A stretch of 64,000 nucleotides of DNA from Phylloscopus collybita (Eukaryota > Chordata > Aves > Passeriformes > Phylloscopidae): positions 4,014,001-4,078,000 of the forward strand of contig JAJNNQ010000024.1 of the NCBI GenBank assembly GCA_027886175.1. Reading direction: 5' to 3'. The notes below the pieces were generated by a model, which did no database searches, was not told the DNA's origin, and worked only from the letters and a program-made list of their open reading frames with translations. Positions 1 through 13,000 of the stretch are shown here, piece by piece; within the stretch, counting starts at the first letter, position 1, and the number at the start of each line of letters is the position of its first letter. Position numbers and translations under genes: made by a program.

Positions 1-1830
1 TAGCTGGAATCTCACAGAAAACTCTTTTTTCCCCAAGAGAAGCATCATGACATCATGTAATCACACATGAAATCCTTCTACTGATCAAGAAAATTGGGAT
101 TCCACAGAAAATAGTGTCACAGAGAGAAAATTAAATACCTTAATGCTCCACCTAACCAGTGACAGTCATCCTTTTTTTTCTTTTTATTCCTTATTAAGAA
201 ATCTTGCATTTTGTTTTCTTCAAAACATTTATAATTATTCATAGCAGAATTAATTTATAATTATTCAAGCAGAGAGAGAAGTCAGTGAACTTGAATATCC
301 AACCTCAAGTCACTGCCCTTTTGTCTGTATTTATCAGGAACTGCATCACCTGTAATTTTTTTAGTCCTGGACAGATGAGGAGAAGAGGTTAGGATTAACA
401 ATTTAGAGCTTTTAATGCCTCTTATGAGAAGTGATTTAATGGACTGACCTTTTTGGAGACATTCATGACAGAATGATGAGAAAGAAAACAGCCTAGAAAT
501 TTCTCTATGAACATGGGGCTTCCACAAGGCTTGTGAAATGCTGGCATCATTGAAATGGACTTAAATACTTTTATTTAATTTGTTTTCACTCTTCAAAAGG
601 TGTATGCAACCAGAAAATCATATGCAAAACGTGCAAGCTACATGTAAAGGAAAATTCATAAAATATGCAAAGAGGTGTTGACTCAGTTTTCCTGGAACAC
701 TCTCACAGAGTGAAAAATCTGTTTTTTAACAGTGTTTTACTGCTCTGTTCCTTCCTGGGAAGCTCTTCAGAGAAACCCCAAATCACCTCTCTTCATCTTT
801 TTCTTCTTAGAAGTTTCCTTTACATTTGATGGGAAATCCTAAATTCCTCACCAAAGTTTGTGAAGTTCTTCTCTTCTACATCCTGGAATGTTTAAGCCTC
901 TGGAAGTTCTTTACCTAAACTTTCCCCCTTTTAGAGATATCAAATAGCTTCTTTGATTATCAAAAATTGCACTATCATATGTATTGCATAGAAAGTATAC
1001 AATTACATCTACCCACACTGCAGGGCTGAAGACAAAAAGCACAAGTAAGCAACTGACAATAGAGAGGCAGAAACACTTCTCTAAGTGATCATTTTATCCA
1101 TTTTCTCTCTTGTTTTAAAGGGAGGAATACATGAGGAGCCAATATTGTAGTAAAATCTTCGTACTTGTTATTGCAGTGGGTTCTTAGGACTGTTATTTGA
1201 AAGTCAGCTGCTGAAATCTGGTACTGAGAGCTGTCATCTGCTGCCTGCCTACAAGCTGCCAATAGATTTTCATTTCTATTGCCATGGAAACAAAGGTCGG
1301 CTTAGAGAAAAAGAGGGGAGAAAAATAATTATTTTTTTTAAAGTATTTTAGACAGCCAGAGTTTCCAAACTTTGACCCAAGATGGAATTCAGGTTTATTC
1401 CCCATAAAGGTCACACTGACAGGGTCAGGCAGGGGTAGTGCCTGGCATTGTCCCTTCTTTTTCTGATCTCCCAGCTGTCAAAACTGTGAGCCTGGACAGA
1501 TTAAGTCATGGATACCTTCTCTCCAAAGCAGCTGCCTTTCCAAGGCAATCAGGAATGGGAAAGAGGGATGGATATCTGGGATTTGTCTCACCTGGAAGCA
1601 GGACAGAACTGCTGAACGTGCCATGTGTGGGAACCTGCAAAGGATTTGAGAAGCACCACAATCACTCCAGGGCCTGCCTAAACACTCCCATACCATACCC
1701 AGAAAATACTTGAACCTGTAGGAGCTGCATTCCTCATTGCAAGCAGAAAGCATCCCTGAACTGTCAGCTAAAGCAGCTCTTTCAATGTCTGTTTAATAGA
1801 ATAAGTATTATTAATCGAATAATATAATAG

Positions 1831-1902
1831 AGAATAGAATAGAATAGAATAGAATAGAATAGAATAGAATAGAATAGAATAGAATAGAATAGAATAGAAT
1901 AG
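1831..1902. repeat. (AGAAT)n pentanucleotide microsatellite
   Basis: Fourteen uninterrupted AGAAT units run from 1831 to 1900, with near-unit sequence just before. A uniform array of this kind is likely to vary in length between individuals. Confidence 0.95.
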
Positions 1903-2280
1903 GGGTGAAAATTGACCCAGCTTTAAGGTGGAACAACCCCTGTCTGTAGCCATTCCCTGAGTCTGTCAGGTATTGAAAGGTTCAGGGAGGAGTTTAGCTG
2001 TTTTTATTACACCTGACAGTGGCAGACTAGAAATTGAGCTTCTATAAACATTTACAAGCTTCCTTTCATCTATTTTTTCCCCTGATACTTTGTCTTCACT
2101 TGTTACCAGTGTCATTACCTGGGGAAATTATTCCAACTTTTCCATTTTTTTTCCTCAAGTACCATTCATGGTTTTGAGCAATCATTTAACTTTTAAAATT
2201 AGGACAAGGAAAACTACAGTTTAATTAACAAATGGAAGACACTATTGATCTCAGTTTAGTTATCTGGTGTATTTATAGTC

Positions 2281-2474
2281 TGGTTTTTTGTGGTTTTTTG
2301 TTTGTGGGGGTTTTTTTGGTGTGTTTGATTTTTTGGGGGTTTTTTGGTTTTTTTGGTTGGTTGTTTGGTTGTTTTGGGGGGTTTTTTGGGGTTTTTTTTT
2401 TTTTTTTTGGGTTTTTTTTGTGGGTTTTTTGTTTTGGATTTTTTGGGGGTTTTTTTGGGTTTTGGTTTTTTTTT
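2281..2474. repeat. G/T-only low-complexity tract with G runs
   Basis: About 190 bases hold almost only G and T, with at least eight G runs of four to six separated by T runs. The plus strand could form G-quadruplexes. Three overlapping open frames here, all rich in Phe, Gly and Trp, are artefacts of composition. Similar tracts occur at 17622 and 57974. Confidence 0.9.
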
Positions 2475-5400
2475 TAATGATGCCTTGCTATTTACTGCTT
2501 GGACCTTCTGTCCATTACACCTTCTGTCTGATGCACATTTTTTCCCCCCACTTCTTAACTTCTTTTTGCATGACCTTTTCTTTCCTTCCTTTTACTTGAA
2601 GAGCACTAGGAGGGGCCTGCTGATGTTTCCCCTTGGTCAGTGAAGAGCCCCCTGTGCTATCCTCTAAATCACACTGTGTAAGCCAGAGGCTTAAGCACCT
2701 TGAAGCTTCTGCAGCACGACTTTTCTTCAGACAGCACATCATCTCCTGAGATCAGACAGAGGAAATAGATTCTGTGGGCAGTATTGTGCCTGCAGAACTC
2801 CCAAAACTACTGCCCTAAACACAGGCTGGCAGATAGAGTGGAAAATGAATAAGGAAATACACCTGGACACAGGTGTCCCTACTCACCTCTCAGATTCCTG
2901 TTTTAAAGAATTCAAGGGCTAAAGCCACAGATATTCTGGTTTAACATGATTTTTTCAGATCAGTAGGGCGGAGCAGCAATCAGGGTTAGCACAGGTTACA
3001 GAACATTACCACAGCTATTATTTCAGGGGCTCAATAGTAGTTTCTCATAAAAGTAAAGCAGACCTCTCTTTTCCCTCCATACTCCCTTATCCTTCTTTAA
3101 ATTATTTTTGAAAGAAGTTTACTCTAGCCTATATCACAACTGGGTGAAAACTCACAGTACATAACAATTTGGTCTGTATTCGGGGTTCAGGATTATATTT
3201 CCATTCTTCTAATTATATATGGAAAGGGTAGCAGTGTCTTTCCTGAAATGAACAACAACAAATGATTATTCAATCATGTAATCACTACCACAGGAGGAAA
3301 TGGAAAGCAAAACAAGAAAGCATCACATGGCTGACAAGGAAGTGCAAAAGCTGACAAGTGGCAGTGTCACTCCCCTGCCAGCCCACAGGACTTGGGGAAG
3401 CCATTGGATCCTGATGACCTGCAGGCATTCACCCCACCTTCACAGCTTCTTTCAAAGGAAGCCTAGTTCTGCTCTGACAGCCTTCCTGAGCACCTCCCCC
3501 TGACCAGGAAAAGGATCTCCAGGGGATTGTAGACACTCTGAGAGGACGAGATTAAGCACGGGAGGTCAGGAAGAATGAAGGTGGAGAGGGCAAACAGAGG
3601 CAAAGACAGAAGAGACATGCAGAGAATTAAGAGATGGAAGAAAGGGTAAGCAGAGGGGGAGAAAGATATGGTGGGTGTTTTTCCCAGTGGAATCAATTGT
3701 GTTTCAAAAAACATGCTGCTCAAAAGAGGGATCAAGGACACAAAGAGAAAGTTCAAGGAAAAAAGAGGACTCATGGAACTGCTACACAAACATCCCTCAA
3801 AAACTACAGGCTAAACTTTTGTGTTCAAACAGCTCCTGCAGTGGGTGAGACCCACAGCCACTGGCCCTTGCACTTCCATCAGATTATCCCTTGCAGTGGC
3901 TGTCAGGGAATCCTAAAGCTTGTCTTCCCTCCCAGGCCAATAAGTCATGTTTAAGGCTATTTATTTCAGTCACTAATCTCATATTTCTTGGCCAGTACTA
4001 CTGTCATTTGAAATACTAAGCTTTAACCACACGCAATTTTCAGTTTCTCAAGTTGCTAATTTTTTGTTTGCTTGAACATTTAAGGATTCTCCGAAAGTTT
4101 AGGTCTTCTTTTAAGAAAAAAAAAATATAGAAAGATCTTAATTTCTACTATTTTTTTTGTGGTTAAGTATCAAGCCACAAGTTTTTGTTATAATTACATG
4201 ATAAAATAGGCTTGACACAATACCAGAGAAGACATACAAAGAGCAGGAAGGGAGTGAAGCATAATTTGCTGCTCCTGACTGATTTATTTTTCAAGACCAA
4301 AGGCTCCCAAATCAGAAAGCTACTGAACAAGAAACGTAAGGATGGACTGAAACCTCTGGACTGAAGCCAGATGTATCTAGGAAAGCCAAAGCCTCATCAT
4401 TTTCCAAACACTGGTTTTCTGAAATTCTGGACTCCTCTTCGGGGGAGTTCTGGCTGGACTTAAGAGTCTGTAACTGAAGAAAACACAGAAACTGAAAAAA
4501 CAGTGTGGACAGAGTGCAAAGAGACAGGAATTACTCTGGGCCTGTCTCCAAAAAGAGTAACTGTTGGCTAAGCTTTGCAGTTAAGTGGGATTTTTTTTTT
4601 TTTTTTCTTCAGTGGTTTAAAAACTTGTCAGGACCACTGGACAACCTGTGGCTTCTCACAGGCCCATAAAGCCTGGCAGCAGACATGACCTTCCCCTCTC
4701 TGAGCCAAGCACTCCAAAAGAATGCTCCCATAATTAGCTCAGTCTCTTGCTCTCTAAGCTTGAAGAGCCCATTACAAGAAGTGACAAACAGGGAGAGGAG
4801 GCATCTTTGGCAAGGGTTTCCTGAGTCACTTTGGCCTGTCACCTACCTGCAGGGAAATCACTCCACACAGTTGCCTTCCCCCCACCTCAGAACTTGACAG
4901 TCATTTATCTTCTGTGCTTCTACACAAAATACATCTGATTCCATTATTTCAAGCACCAGCTACCCCACGGAATTTCATTCCTGAGCAGCATCACACGGAG
5001 GAAACGTTTCCCAAAGACTTTTCAGAACTCCACTTTGGTGCCAGCATGGTCACACCACACTTTGTATGTACAACTTGCTCAAGTATGAATGATTCTTGCC
5101 CCTTGGAGAATTCCACACGTGGAGCTGCTGCTTGACAGGGCCCAGTGCAACAGCATCTGTTCTCTAGTGAGCATCTCTTGGAGTGTCAGTGACAGTTCTC
5201 TCATCAGTGCTTTGTCTCTGAAGAAACGTGTAACAAAGCTTGACACGTGTTAAGATATTTTTTTGGCACAACTGAAAGCAGGACAGAATTCTCCATTTAT
5301 AAGAAAATGCAATTATTTTCCCAGGAGGGGTAATTTAAAAGAAATAAGCCCATTTTACTCTATGGAATGGTTCAAACTAAATGGACTTGAGGAGAGAGGC

Positions 5401-5994
5401 ACTTTGAAGAAGTAAAGATATCTCCCCACTGATGAATTTTGAAGCAGCATTAATAAAAGTGAAGGCTAGGTTGATCCCAAATGTATTGTAGAAAAGTAAT
5501 TATAAAACTTCCTTTTTGCATATTTGTCTATTTATCCTTGGTATTCTGCAAAACCGTGCTAGTTCTAGTCATGCATTTTAAAATCAAATTAAAAACTGTG
5601 AAAATTTTGTGATGAAGAATTAATAATTTTTAAAGCATTATGCAATCATTTCTGTGGAATATTCATCAGAATAAAAAGTGCTTTATCTATCTATTAGAGA
5701 GTATATAAATCAGTGTTTTTCAACACATTGCAGAAACTTGCTAAGAGAATGTAAAACATTGCCATTCTCCAAGTTAATCTATTGGCAACCAGGCAAATAA
5801 ATGTTAGAAAGATAAGTGCATTAGCACTTTAAAGCACCCAGAACAAGAGAAGTTAAGGCAAAATCCATGATATTAGACAGAAAATATTATCTTGCCAATG
5901 CTTTTACACAGAATTTTAATTGGCTGCCTAGTGAGTGCAAATTACCATTTGTGATTTGTTGCCACTACTACAATGTTTCATTACAGTAGTTTTG

Positions 5995-6043
5995 AAAAAA
6001 AAAAACAACAAAAAAACAAAAAACACAAAAACAAACTAAACAA
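5995..6043. repeat. A/C-only low-complexity tract
   Basis: A-rich sequence with scattered single C residues over about 50 bases, the strand complement of the G/T tracts elsewhere in the window. No retroposon body was recognised before it. Confidence 0.8.
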
Positions 6044-6333
6044 CCCACATTACAGATCTGCTTAATTTTCTATATTCTAGTGCAGAAGTTCTATGACAAA
6101 CAGTAATTGCTGTATCAAAGAGGTCTAGCTAATTCTCAGCGTTCCACATTCATGCTGATATGCCACAATTGGTAAGGCAATTGTTTTCCAATATTGCGTT
6201 GAAAAATAACAGATGAAGACCTCATGCTGATTTTTCACTGGCAGAGGTGGGAGAAGTGAGGAGAAAAGGCTTTAATCTTTCACTCTGATTGATGCTGGAG
6301 ATGACATTTCCTTGTTTCCTTCTTCAATATGCA

Positions 6334-6892
6334 CCTCATGGTTTAACCCCAGCCAGCAAGCGAGGACCCTACAGACTCTTGCTCCTTTCCCCCTGCTTCC
6401 ATCCCCTTGGTGGGATGGGGTAGAGAATCAAGGAAAAGAAGTAAAACTCATGGGTTGAGGCAAAAAACAGCCCATTAACTGAAACAAAGTAAGGTATACT
6501 AAAAACTATAATAACAATGATTCTAATGAAAAGGAGAAACAAAACCTGAGGCAAACAGGTGATGCACAACAGAATTGTTCACCTTACACTGAGCAAAGCC
6601 CAGCCCTGAGCAGCAATCAGCTCCTCACAGAAAACTTCCCCAAGTTTATACACAAACCTTCTGGGGTATGGAATACCCCTTTGGCCAGTTTGGATCACTT
6701 GTCCTGGCCATGCTCCCTCACAGCTTTTTGTGCACTGGCAGAGCATGAGACACTGAAAAGTCCTGGACTTGGGGTGAGCATTACCAAAAACATTGCTGTG
6801 TTACCTTTATTATTCCCATTCTGAATCCAAAACACAGCACTGCACCAGCTGCTAAGAAGAGAATAAACTCTATCCCTGATGAAACCAAGACA
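6334..6892 (+). mobile_element. Degenerate solo LTR of an endogenous retrovirus (ERVL-like)
   Basis: The segment starts near the hallmark GGTTTAACCCCAGCCAGCAA, seen at the start of a widespread bird LTR, continues with GTGGGATGGGGTAGAGAATC and AAAACTCATGGGTTGAGG, and ends with TATCCCTGATGAAACC before a terminal CA. The same 5-base word ATGCA flanks it at 6329-6333 and 6893-6897, as expected for a target-site duplication. A 5-base duplication fits ERVL-class elements. The usual leading TG appears mutated to CC. No second LTR or internal region is nearby, so it is best read as a solo LTR left by recombination. Assignment to a named family is not possible without a repeat library. Confidence 0.72.
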
Positions 6893-8179
6893 ATGCAACT
6901 TCATGGGAAAAATATTGGGAAGATACAGATAGGAACTTTAGCACAGAGACATTGTAAGAGTAGCTTGTAAAAGTATAGATGTCTGTTAATTGAGAGGATG
7001 CCTTCATTATATTTTCTCAACCTTATGCTGACTGCCCTTTCAATCAAACCACCTCCCTTCCTTTTTATCATTGAGGAGGTTTATTCCTTCCTTGCACCTC
7101 TTCTTATATTTTTCCTCAGCCCTCCCATTCTCCCTTTTACCCTACAATGTCTCACTTCCTTTTCACAACACCACCCCCTAGAGCTGGCTAGGGAGAACAG
7201 AAAATAGGGTGACTTTTTATAGAAAGTCTACTGTCCTTTGCCTTGCTACATTAATCCCAAAACTTCAGCTTGATTTTACAGGTAAATGTCCTCTTTTACA
7301 AAAAGCTGAGTTCTCCAAACTTGCATAAAGCCCTGTGGCCAGAGGTCTGGTTTTTGGTATCTCCACAGGACCACTGTGCTGACCACCCTAATTCTCCAGC
7401 AGCAACTCAGCAAGGGATCTGAAACACACCTGCCAGACACTGTAGTAGATCATACAGAACTTTAAAGGGTCAGAGATCTACAAATTCTGTCCTAAAGGGA
7501 GCCTGGTCTGACTATGCAGATTGCATTGCCACAGTGGTTAAAACTAAGCCCCCAAAGGTTGGTTCACAGTGTAAGGAAAAGGATCTTCCAGCACACACAC
7601 ATGGCAGCAGATGCTCTGACACCATACATCTTTGTTTCCATCTCAAAAATCTCTTAGAAAGAGAAATAAGGATGCCACCAAACAAAAAGGTGTTATTTTC
7701 TTAAGAATGATGAGCTCCCAGACTGAATGGTATCGAGGAAAATAATCTATCTGAAAACAAAGCCTCTCTTTTTCTAGCAGATGAGAAAAGCTCTGAAGTC
7801 TGCCTAGGCCACTTTAAAGGATCCCTTTTTACAGCGTTCATTCACTTCAACCTTGTTATCACCCCATCTCCCTCTGTTCATCACCGGCCATCATTAAGTT
7901 CTTTTAAACTCTAAAGGTTAATTACAACATAATTGTTCCCTCTACAGCGACTGATCCATAGATAAACCAGTTTTGCCCTTTTAAGTAACAAATAAAGGAA
8001 GAAATGGAACTGAACTATTTTTATTTAGGATCTGTTCTGAAAGAACTTCCTTAAATATTAATAAAAAAAATTCCTATGCCAATAAAATCTTGCCAGTACC
8101 TATATAATTTACATAAACCAGTGGAGTGCTGTGAAAGGGGGGTTTAAAGGAATTTTGGGGAGGGAGATGAAGCTACCCT

Positions 8180-8400
8180 TGTGGTCCACGTTTTTCACAT
8201 CAGATGCCAAATACAGCAGTAACTGTCAAAGTGCAGCTGCAGCAGCTGAGCAGTTTATGGAATTTGGAAGCAGGATTAGCAATGGGTTTCAACTTTGCTA
8301 CTCACACACAGCTTTAATCTGGAGTGGAATTAGCATTTTACTAATCTGTATATCAGTCAGATATGGAAAAGTGCAAGTAAGTCATAACAGAAACAGAAAA
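8180..8400. promoter_or_regulatory. Candidate conserved element or cryptic exon
   Basis: A 116-codon open frame covers this stretch (8131-8481) and a good donor-like CAA|GTAAGT lies at 8376-8384, with an acceptor-like CAG near 8121. The peptide has an Ala run and no domain I recognise. Complex, non-repetitive sequence fits either a conserved regulatory element or a non-coding RNA exon better than a protein gene. Confidence 0.22.
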
Positions 8401-9548
8401 ACATCTCCTCACACCCATCTCAGGATTCCAGACTTTAGTTTTTGTTCTTTGGCTTTAGATTTACTTTACCACAACAAATGACAGATTCAGAAGATGTGGC
8501 AGACCAGCTTTACAAAAAATTAGACCACTTTTTGGTGACATATCTTATGTATAGTTTTAAATTATAATTATTTAATTCTAATATTCTGTCATTTTTGTTA
8601 TATTTGTGGTTTATTTTCAGCATAAGTGGCATGTTAAATTTGACTTAGTCTAACCAGAGGCCAGAGATAGGGGGCTTGAAGAGGCTAATGGACAATATCC
8701 AGTCTGATCAATATGAGAAAGAGCAGCAGTTGTGCTTTTTTAAAGCTCAATATATATTTTTGATGATGTAAAATCAAATAATCATATGAAGACAGAGGTG
8801 GAGATGCAATGACAGTGCAGACATATTGTCAAAAGTCAATCTGTGGGGGAAAAAATGACAGAGGTGAGTATGTGAAGCAGTGAGAACAGAATATCACTGA
8901 TAAATTAGTGGGAGACTGCATAAAGATCTCCTGTGTTTAGATGCTTTAATTTCAGTTGCCAGTAGAGAGGCAGCAGTTGGTGGCAGATATGAATAAAATG
9001 TCAATAATAATCACCATTTTAGAGATATAATGTGTACTCCACCTGCAGCAGGGGAAAGGGAAAAGTCTGGCAGTGAGAAAGACACAAAAATGGGAGAAAG
9101 CAATGAGGAAGAAACAGGCGAGAGCGAAAGGGAAGGTATGAACATGAAATATAGATTTGTGCAGTAGGTTGAAAAGGGGAAGAAATAAAGGTCACAGTAT
9201 AAAGAAAATGAACTACCAGACAGAAAACAGATCTCACAATGCAGAGCAAAATGTTGTGAAAGGCATGGGAGAGTACAACACAGATAATGGTTGTTACACC
9301 TGTGCCCCAAAGAAGAGGAAAAAAGAGACTCTTAGACAAGTGAATAGGGAAAAGCAGAGAGGGGTTTTGAGACAGAAAGAACTGTTATCCTCAGCAAATA
9401 TTTTGACATTTGGTAAATCTGAATTAGCTTAGATTCATTGCTACCAATTTTGGAGAGTGAAAGTTCTGTTAGAGATTCAAAAACTGTGAAAATCTGATTT
9501 TAGATAAATGGCATTTGCAAATACTTATGTCTTGAATCACAGTTTGTA

Positions 9549-9612
9549 ACAGATTGTAATATAGCTGGTTGGATAAACTAATAAATTACAGATTGTAATA
9601 TATCTGGTTGGA
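9549..9612. repeat. Imperfect tandem duplication, 39-bp period
   Basis: A 25-base word beginning ACAGATTGTAATATAG recurs 39 bases later with one mismatch. It is a small local duplication of unknown age. Confidence 0.75.
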
Positions 9613-12093
9613 CATTAGCTGTGCTGGCAATATTAAGGGCTAAACATTTCAGAAAAGGACATCTTTAGTTCTAAAAGCCTGCATAATCCAAGAGGAAAAA
9701 GTAATCCAACAAAAAATATCTAAAAACCTATTTTGTCTGCTGGTCTCTTTTCTAATGTCAATAAAATTTTGAGTTTCAAAGGTAGATTTTGTTTTTCCTT
9801 TTCTTTCTAAAATATTAAAGATGGTTGCTTGTCCTTGCAGTTCCTGAAATTAATTAAGAGATGAATTTTGCCTGCGTGCAAGCTGTGAGTGTTTAGATTC
9901 AAGTTTCTGGCAAAAACCACATCAAATCTGATGTCCACAGTACTTTTTGAAAGGTGTGCAAAAGTCTCACTAATGTTACAGAACATGTGATAAAAGCCAG
10001 ATGAAAGCATTGCACTTGGGACAAAAAAAATCACTCAGTTACAGGAAAGGAAACAATTGGAAGATGTTGTTCTCACTCACTTCTGAAGAGCCTTGAGTTT
10101 ATTATAATTTTCTCATTCACATCTCAGATAGAAACATCTTTGGAGCAGCCATTGCCTTTTGTTTCAGCAGCCAGCTTCCAGTGAGAAACATTTGGGTTTA
10201 TTCCTGTAGTACCTGTTGGCCTTTATCAAGTTGACTTTGTTATTAAATCAATGCCACATATTTAAAGATCTAACGAATATAAATATTTATCAAGAAATCT
10301 TACCTTCATTTCTCAAACTCTTTACAAAGAGGAGCAAGCATAAAGTTTGCTCCTACAAAAGTCAGGCACTAGAGTTCTGTGTTGCACTGCCAGACTGAGC
10401 ATATTGTTGGATTCAATTAATAAACAACTAATCTTGTTGGCAGAACTCTCTCTCAAGAATCTTGGTAAACACTTTGGTTGAGTATCTATTAAAACTTCTG
10501 AGTGTTTACAATATTTTTCTATTATGGTAGCATGCGTCAAGCATCAAGAAAAATATTACTTGTTTATTTCTCATGTCAGTCTGCCTTGTGCAGCTTTCAT
10601 TTTCTGTTTACCCTCCCAAAAGTGAAAACATAAAGTAAGAGTGGTAGAGAAGTTTAACACTAATTGGTAGCGAAAACAGCAGCATCATTTAAAATCACAC
10701 CCTGCCATTAAATGTTGTTATGATGAACTACTGGGGTTCATTTAGCTTGTGAATCACTTAGACCTTTCACTTCAGATGAGGCAATGACAAAGCCAGGGTT
10801 TATGTAATCAGGTAGTAATACATAAAATTAACCAGTCACCAGCTGCTCCACCAGAATTAATGGAAATGTGGAATACAGATTTCTTCTTGAGCAAAATGAG
10901 ATTAGACACTTGGGGATATGTTTAATCTCACCAGGACAAGGTAGTGCAGTTACAGCTGTACAGTGGAAAATCATAGGAAGACCCAACAGGTACTTAGAAC
11001 AAGCCTGGACATCCCCAATTTTTAGCAGAATGCAATTCTTCCATCACCATTTTTCGTAAGCTATTCCTATGTTTCCTAATATTTGAAATATTCTACAGGT
11101 TTCCTGATGCAGCTTTATAGAGACTTCTCTTCACAAAGGGGAAAAAAACCCAGTCCAAGCCCCTGTTCCTACAGTTACTGGCTGTACCCAAACTCCCTGC
11201 AAGGCATCACACCTTGTCTGGAAAAAATAAAGCACATGGCTGAAGTTTTGATGACTGGTGACAAACCAAGCTCAGAAAACAACGACTTCAGAAAGCTTGA
11301 TAAATCTCTTTTGAGAACATTACAATTCAAAATTCACAATGAAATAAACTAACAGCTCCCACCAACCTTGTGCTCCACCATTTCATTTGGAGCAGTTGAA
11401 TATGTGCAAAGGCTGCAGCTTGCAGTATTTAGTACAAGGTTGCACTAAGGTATCACGCAAAGGAACAGCTTTTTCAAAACCATTAACAAGTGACTACAGC
11501 TGCTTCACCAGAGCTTTCTCATTATGGCAAATGATTTTGCAGCACTTTCTTTAGTACCACGCAGATGTCCCATCCACCATGAGAGGGGAATGCACACTCT
11601 AGTTTTTAAATACCCCAGAATGGAAGCCAGCCCAAGAAAACGGTAAGAATGTTAGTGGCCCACCTACAAGTGATACTCTCTAAAGACCCATGGGTAAAAA
11701 AAAAAAACCCATTCTGTAATCATGCTGGCACAGTGAAGTCTGTTCAGTGACCATTTCACTGTTTTTAACACAGGCATGTGGAATTCTGCAATGGGACCTC
11801 AGAACCATAACTGGCTATAAACATTGGTAAAATCCTCAGCAGGTTCTGAGAACTACTAACAATTTCCAAAAGCAATTCTCCACTCTTGAAAAAGGATAGG
11901 CCAGAGAATTATCATGCCAAATAATACTTTACAATTGAGCTGAACATCACATAAAAATCTTCCAGGTGAAATCAGCAGTCTCTGTAACGAGGGTGGTACT
12001 GCCCCACCTTGGCTTACCAAACCTGATCCTGACCAAAACACAGCCTTGGAAGTGCCCAGGGCTGGGGCTATCCCCAGCTGCCCACCACAGCCT

Positions 12094-12580
12094 TGTGGGG
12101 GAAATGGATTTGTAGAAAATTCTCAAAACCTGACAGAAGGCTCACATAGTCATGTGCATCTCTATGCAAACTCTAAATTAAAATATGCTGACTTAGAAAG
12201 GCCATGGAATAGGATGAGAAATGGAACCAGAAAAATTTCAAATGATGACTTGCAAATAGACTATATACTTTAGAGAAATAGAACTATGAAAGATATATTG
12301 TAGTAGGACCCATGAAGGGTATTTTTAGATGATTGGCTTAAAAGCATTAGCAGCATTGTGTGGCAAAAGCTAATAGGACAAAAAATGTTTATAATGTACT
12401 ATTGTAATAAAGAAATAGTTTGGCTTCTGATTTTGATAGTGTGAATTGTAGCATCTGTATCACCTCACCCTTCACATGAGACTGAAAATGGAATAAAAGT
12501 CTTTAAAATGCCTCTCAGGAGCCCCATCTCCAAGTCAGAATAAAAATAATCCGACAAAATTGGTGTCCCATGCGAGATCA
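12094..12580 (+). mobile_element. LTR with primer-binding-site remnant
   Basis: The segment starts with TGTGGGGGAAATGG, carries a TATA-like CTATATAC near 12260 and an AATAAA signal near 12408, and reaches a terminal CA at 12556. Five bases on, at 12561, begins a primer-binding-site-like stretch, TGGTGTCCCATGCGAGAT, which agrees at about 13 of 18 positions with the site for a tRNA-Trp primer as I remember it. This is the layout of a 5' LTR, primer site and start of the internal region. Internal genes are absent downstream, so the element is a truncated remnant. Confidence 0.6.
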
Positions 12581-12629
12581 TAGATTACAGATCTACTTAT
12601 TATAGATAAATTCATCTAACCATTCCAAA

Positions 12630-12990
12630 TCCATCCACACCTTGGGACAGTGGGACAGCCCCTGGCTGCCAGGCTCTGCCCTAGTTCTCCCCATGGGCAC
12701 CCCCACCACCGCTCCTGGTGTTGCCCAAGAGCAAAAGGACAAAACCTTGCAATGGTGTTAAAGTGGTAGGATAAAAGCACCTCTTTAATGAGAGCTTTCA
12801 GGTGCACAAATACAGCTCTGTGCTCACGTGATAGAGAATTACTACAATTGTTACAAGGTTAATTATTATATCTAACAGGTACATCTAATAGGAGACCAGT
12901 TACCAGCACCACACCTATGGTTCAGCCCCTTGAAGTTGGTCCAGGGGCTTCTTTGCCCCATTTCTTGTTATGTCTCTTAAGTTCTGGTAG
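12630..12990 (-). mobile_element. Probable LTR-derived fragment, reverse orientation
   Basis: Read on the minus strand, the segment has a polypyrimidine start, a body that resembles passerine LTR sequence, and an ATTAAA signal in the context CTCATTAAAGAGGTGC near 12785-12800. It is more GC-rich than its surroundings at 12640-12720. Ends and family are not clear. It lies head-on to the LTR at 12094-12580 and its start merges into the purine minisatellite. Confidence 0.38.
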
Positions 12991-13000
12991 GAAAAGAAAA

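Larger units (their letters stand above)
1..6333. other. Gene-free AT-rich intergenic DNA
   Basis: Apart from the AGAAT array, the G/T tract and the A/C tract, I see no gene, RNA or recognisable mobile element. Open frames are all under 110 codons, start without exon signals and show no protein resemblance. The stretch 5560-5720 is very AT-rich (over 70% by eye). Confidence 0.6.
6898..12093. other. Gene-free intergenic DNA
   Basis: It holds one candidate element (8180-8400) and a 39-bp tandem duplication. The stretch 10660-10860 also has complex, non-repetitive sequence. No coding exon was recognised. Confidence 0.6.

Noticed and set aside
2232..2643. Overlapping Phe/Gly/Trp-rich open frames
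   Set aside because: All three are translations of the G/T-only tract.
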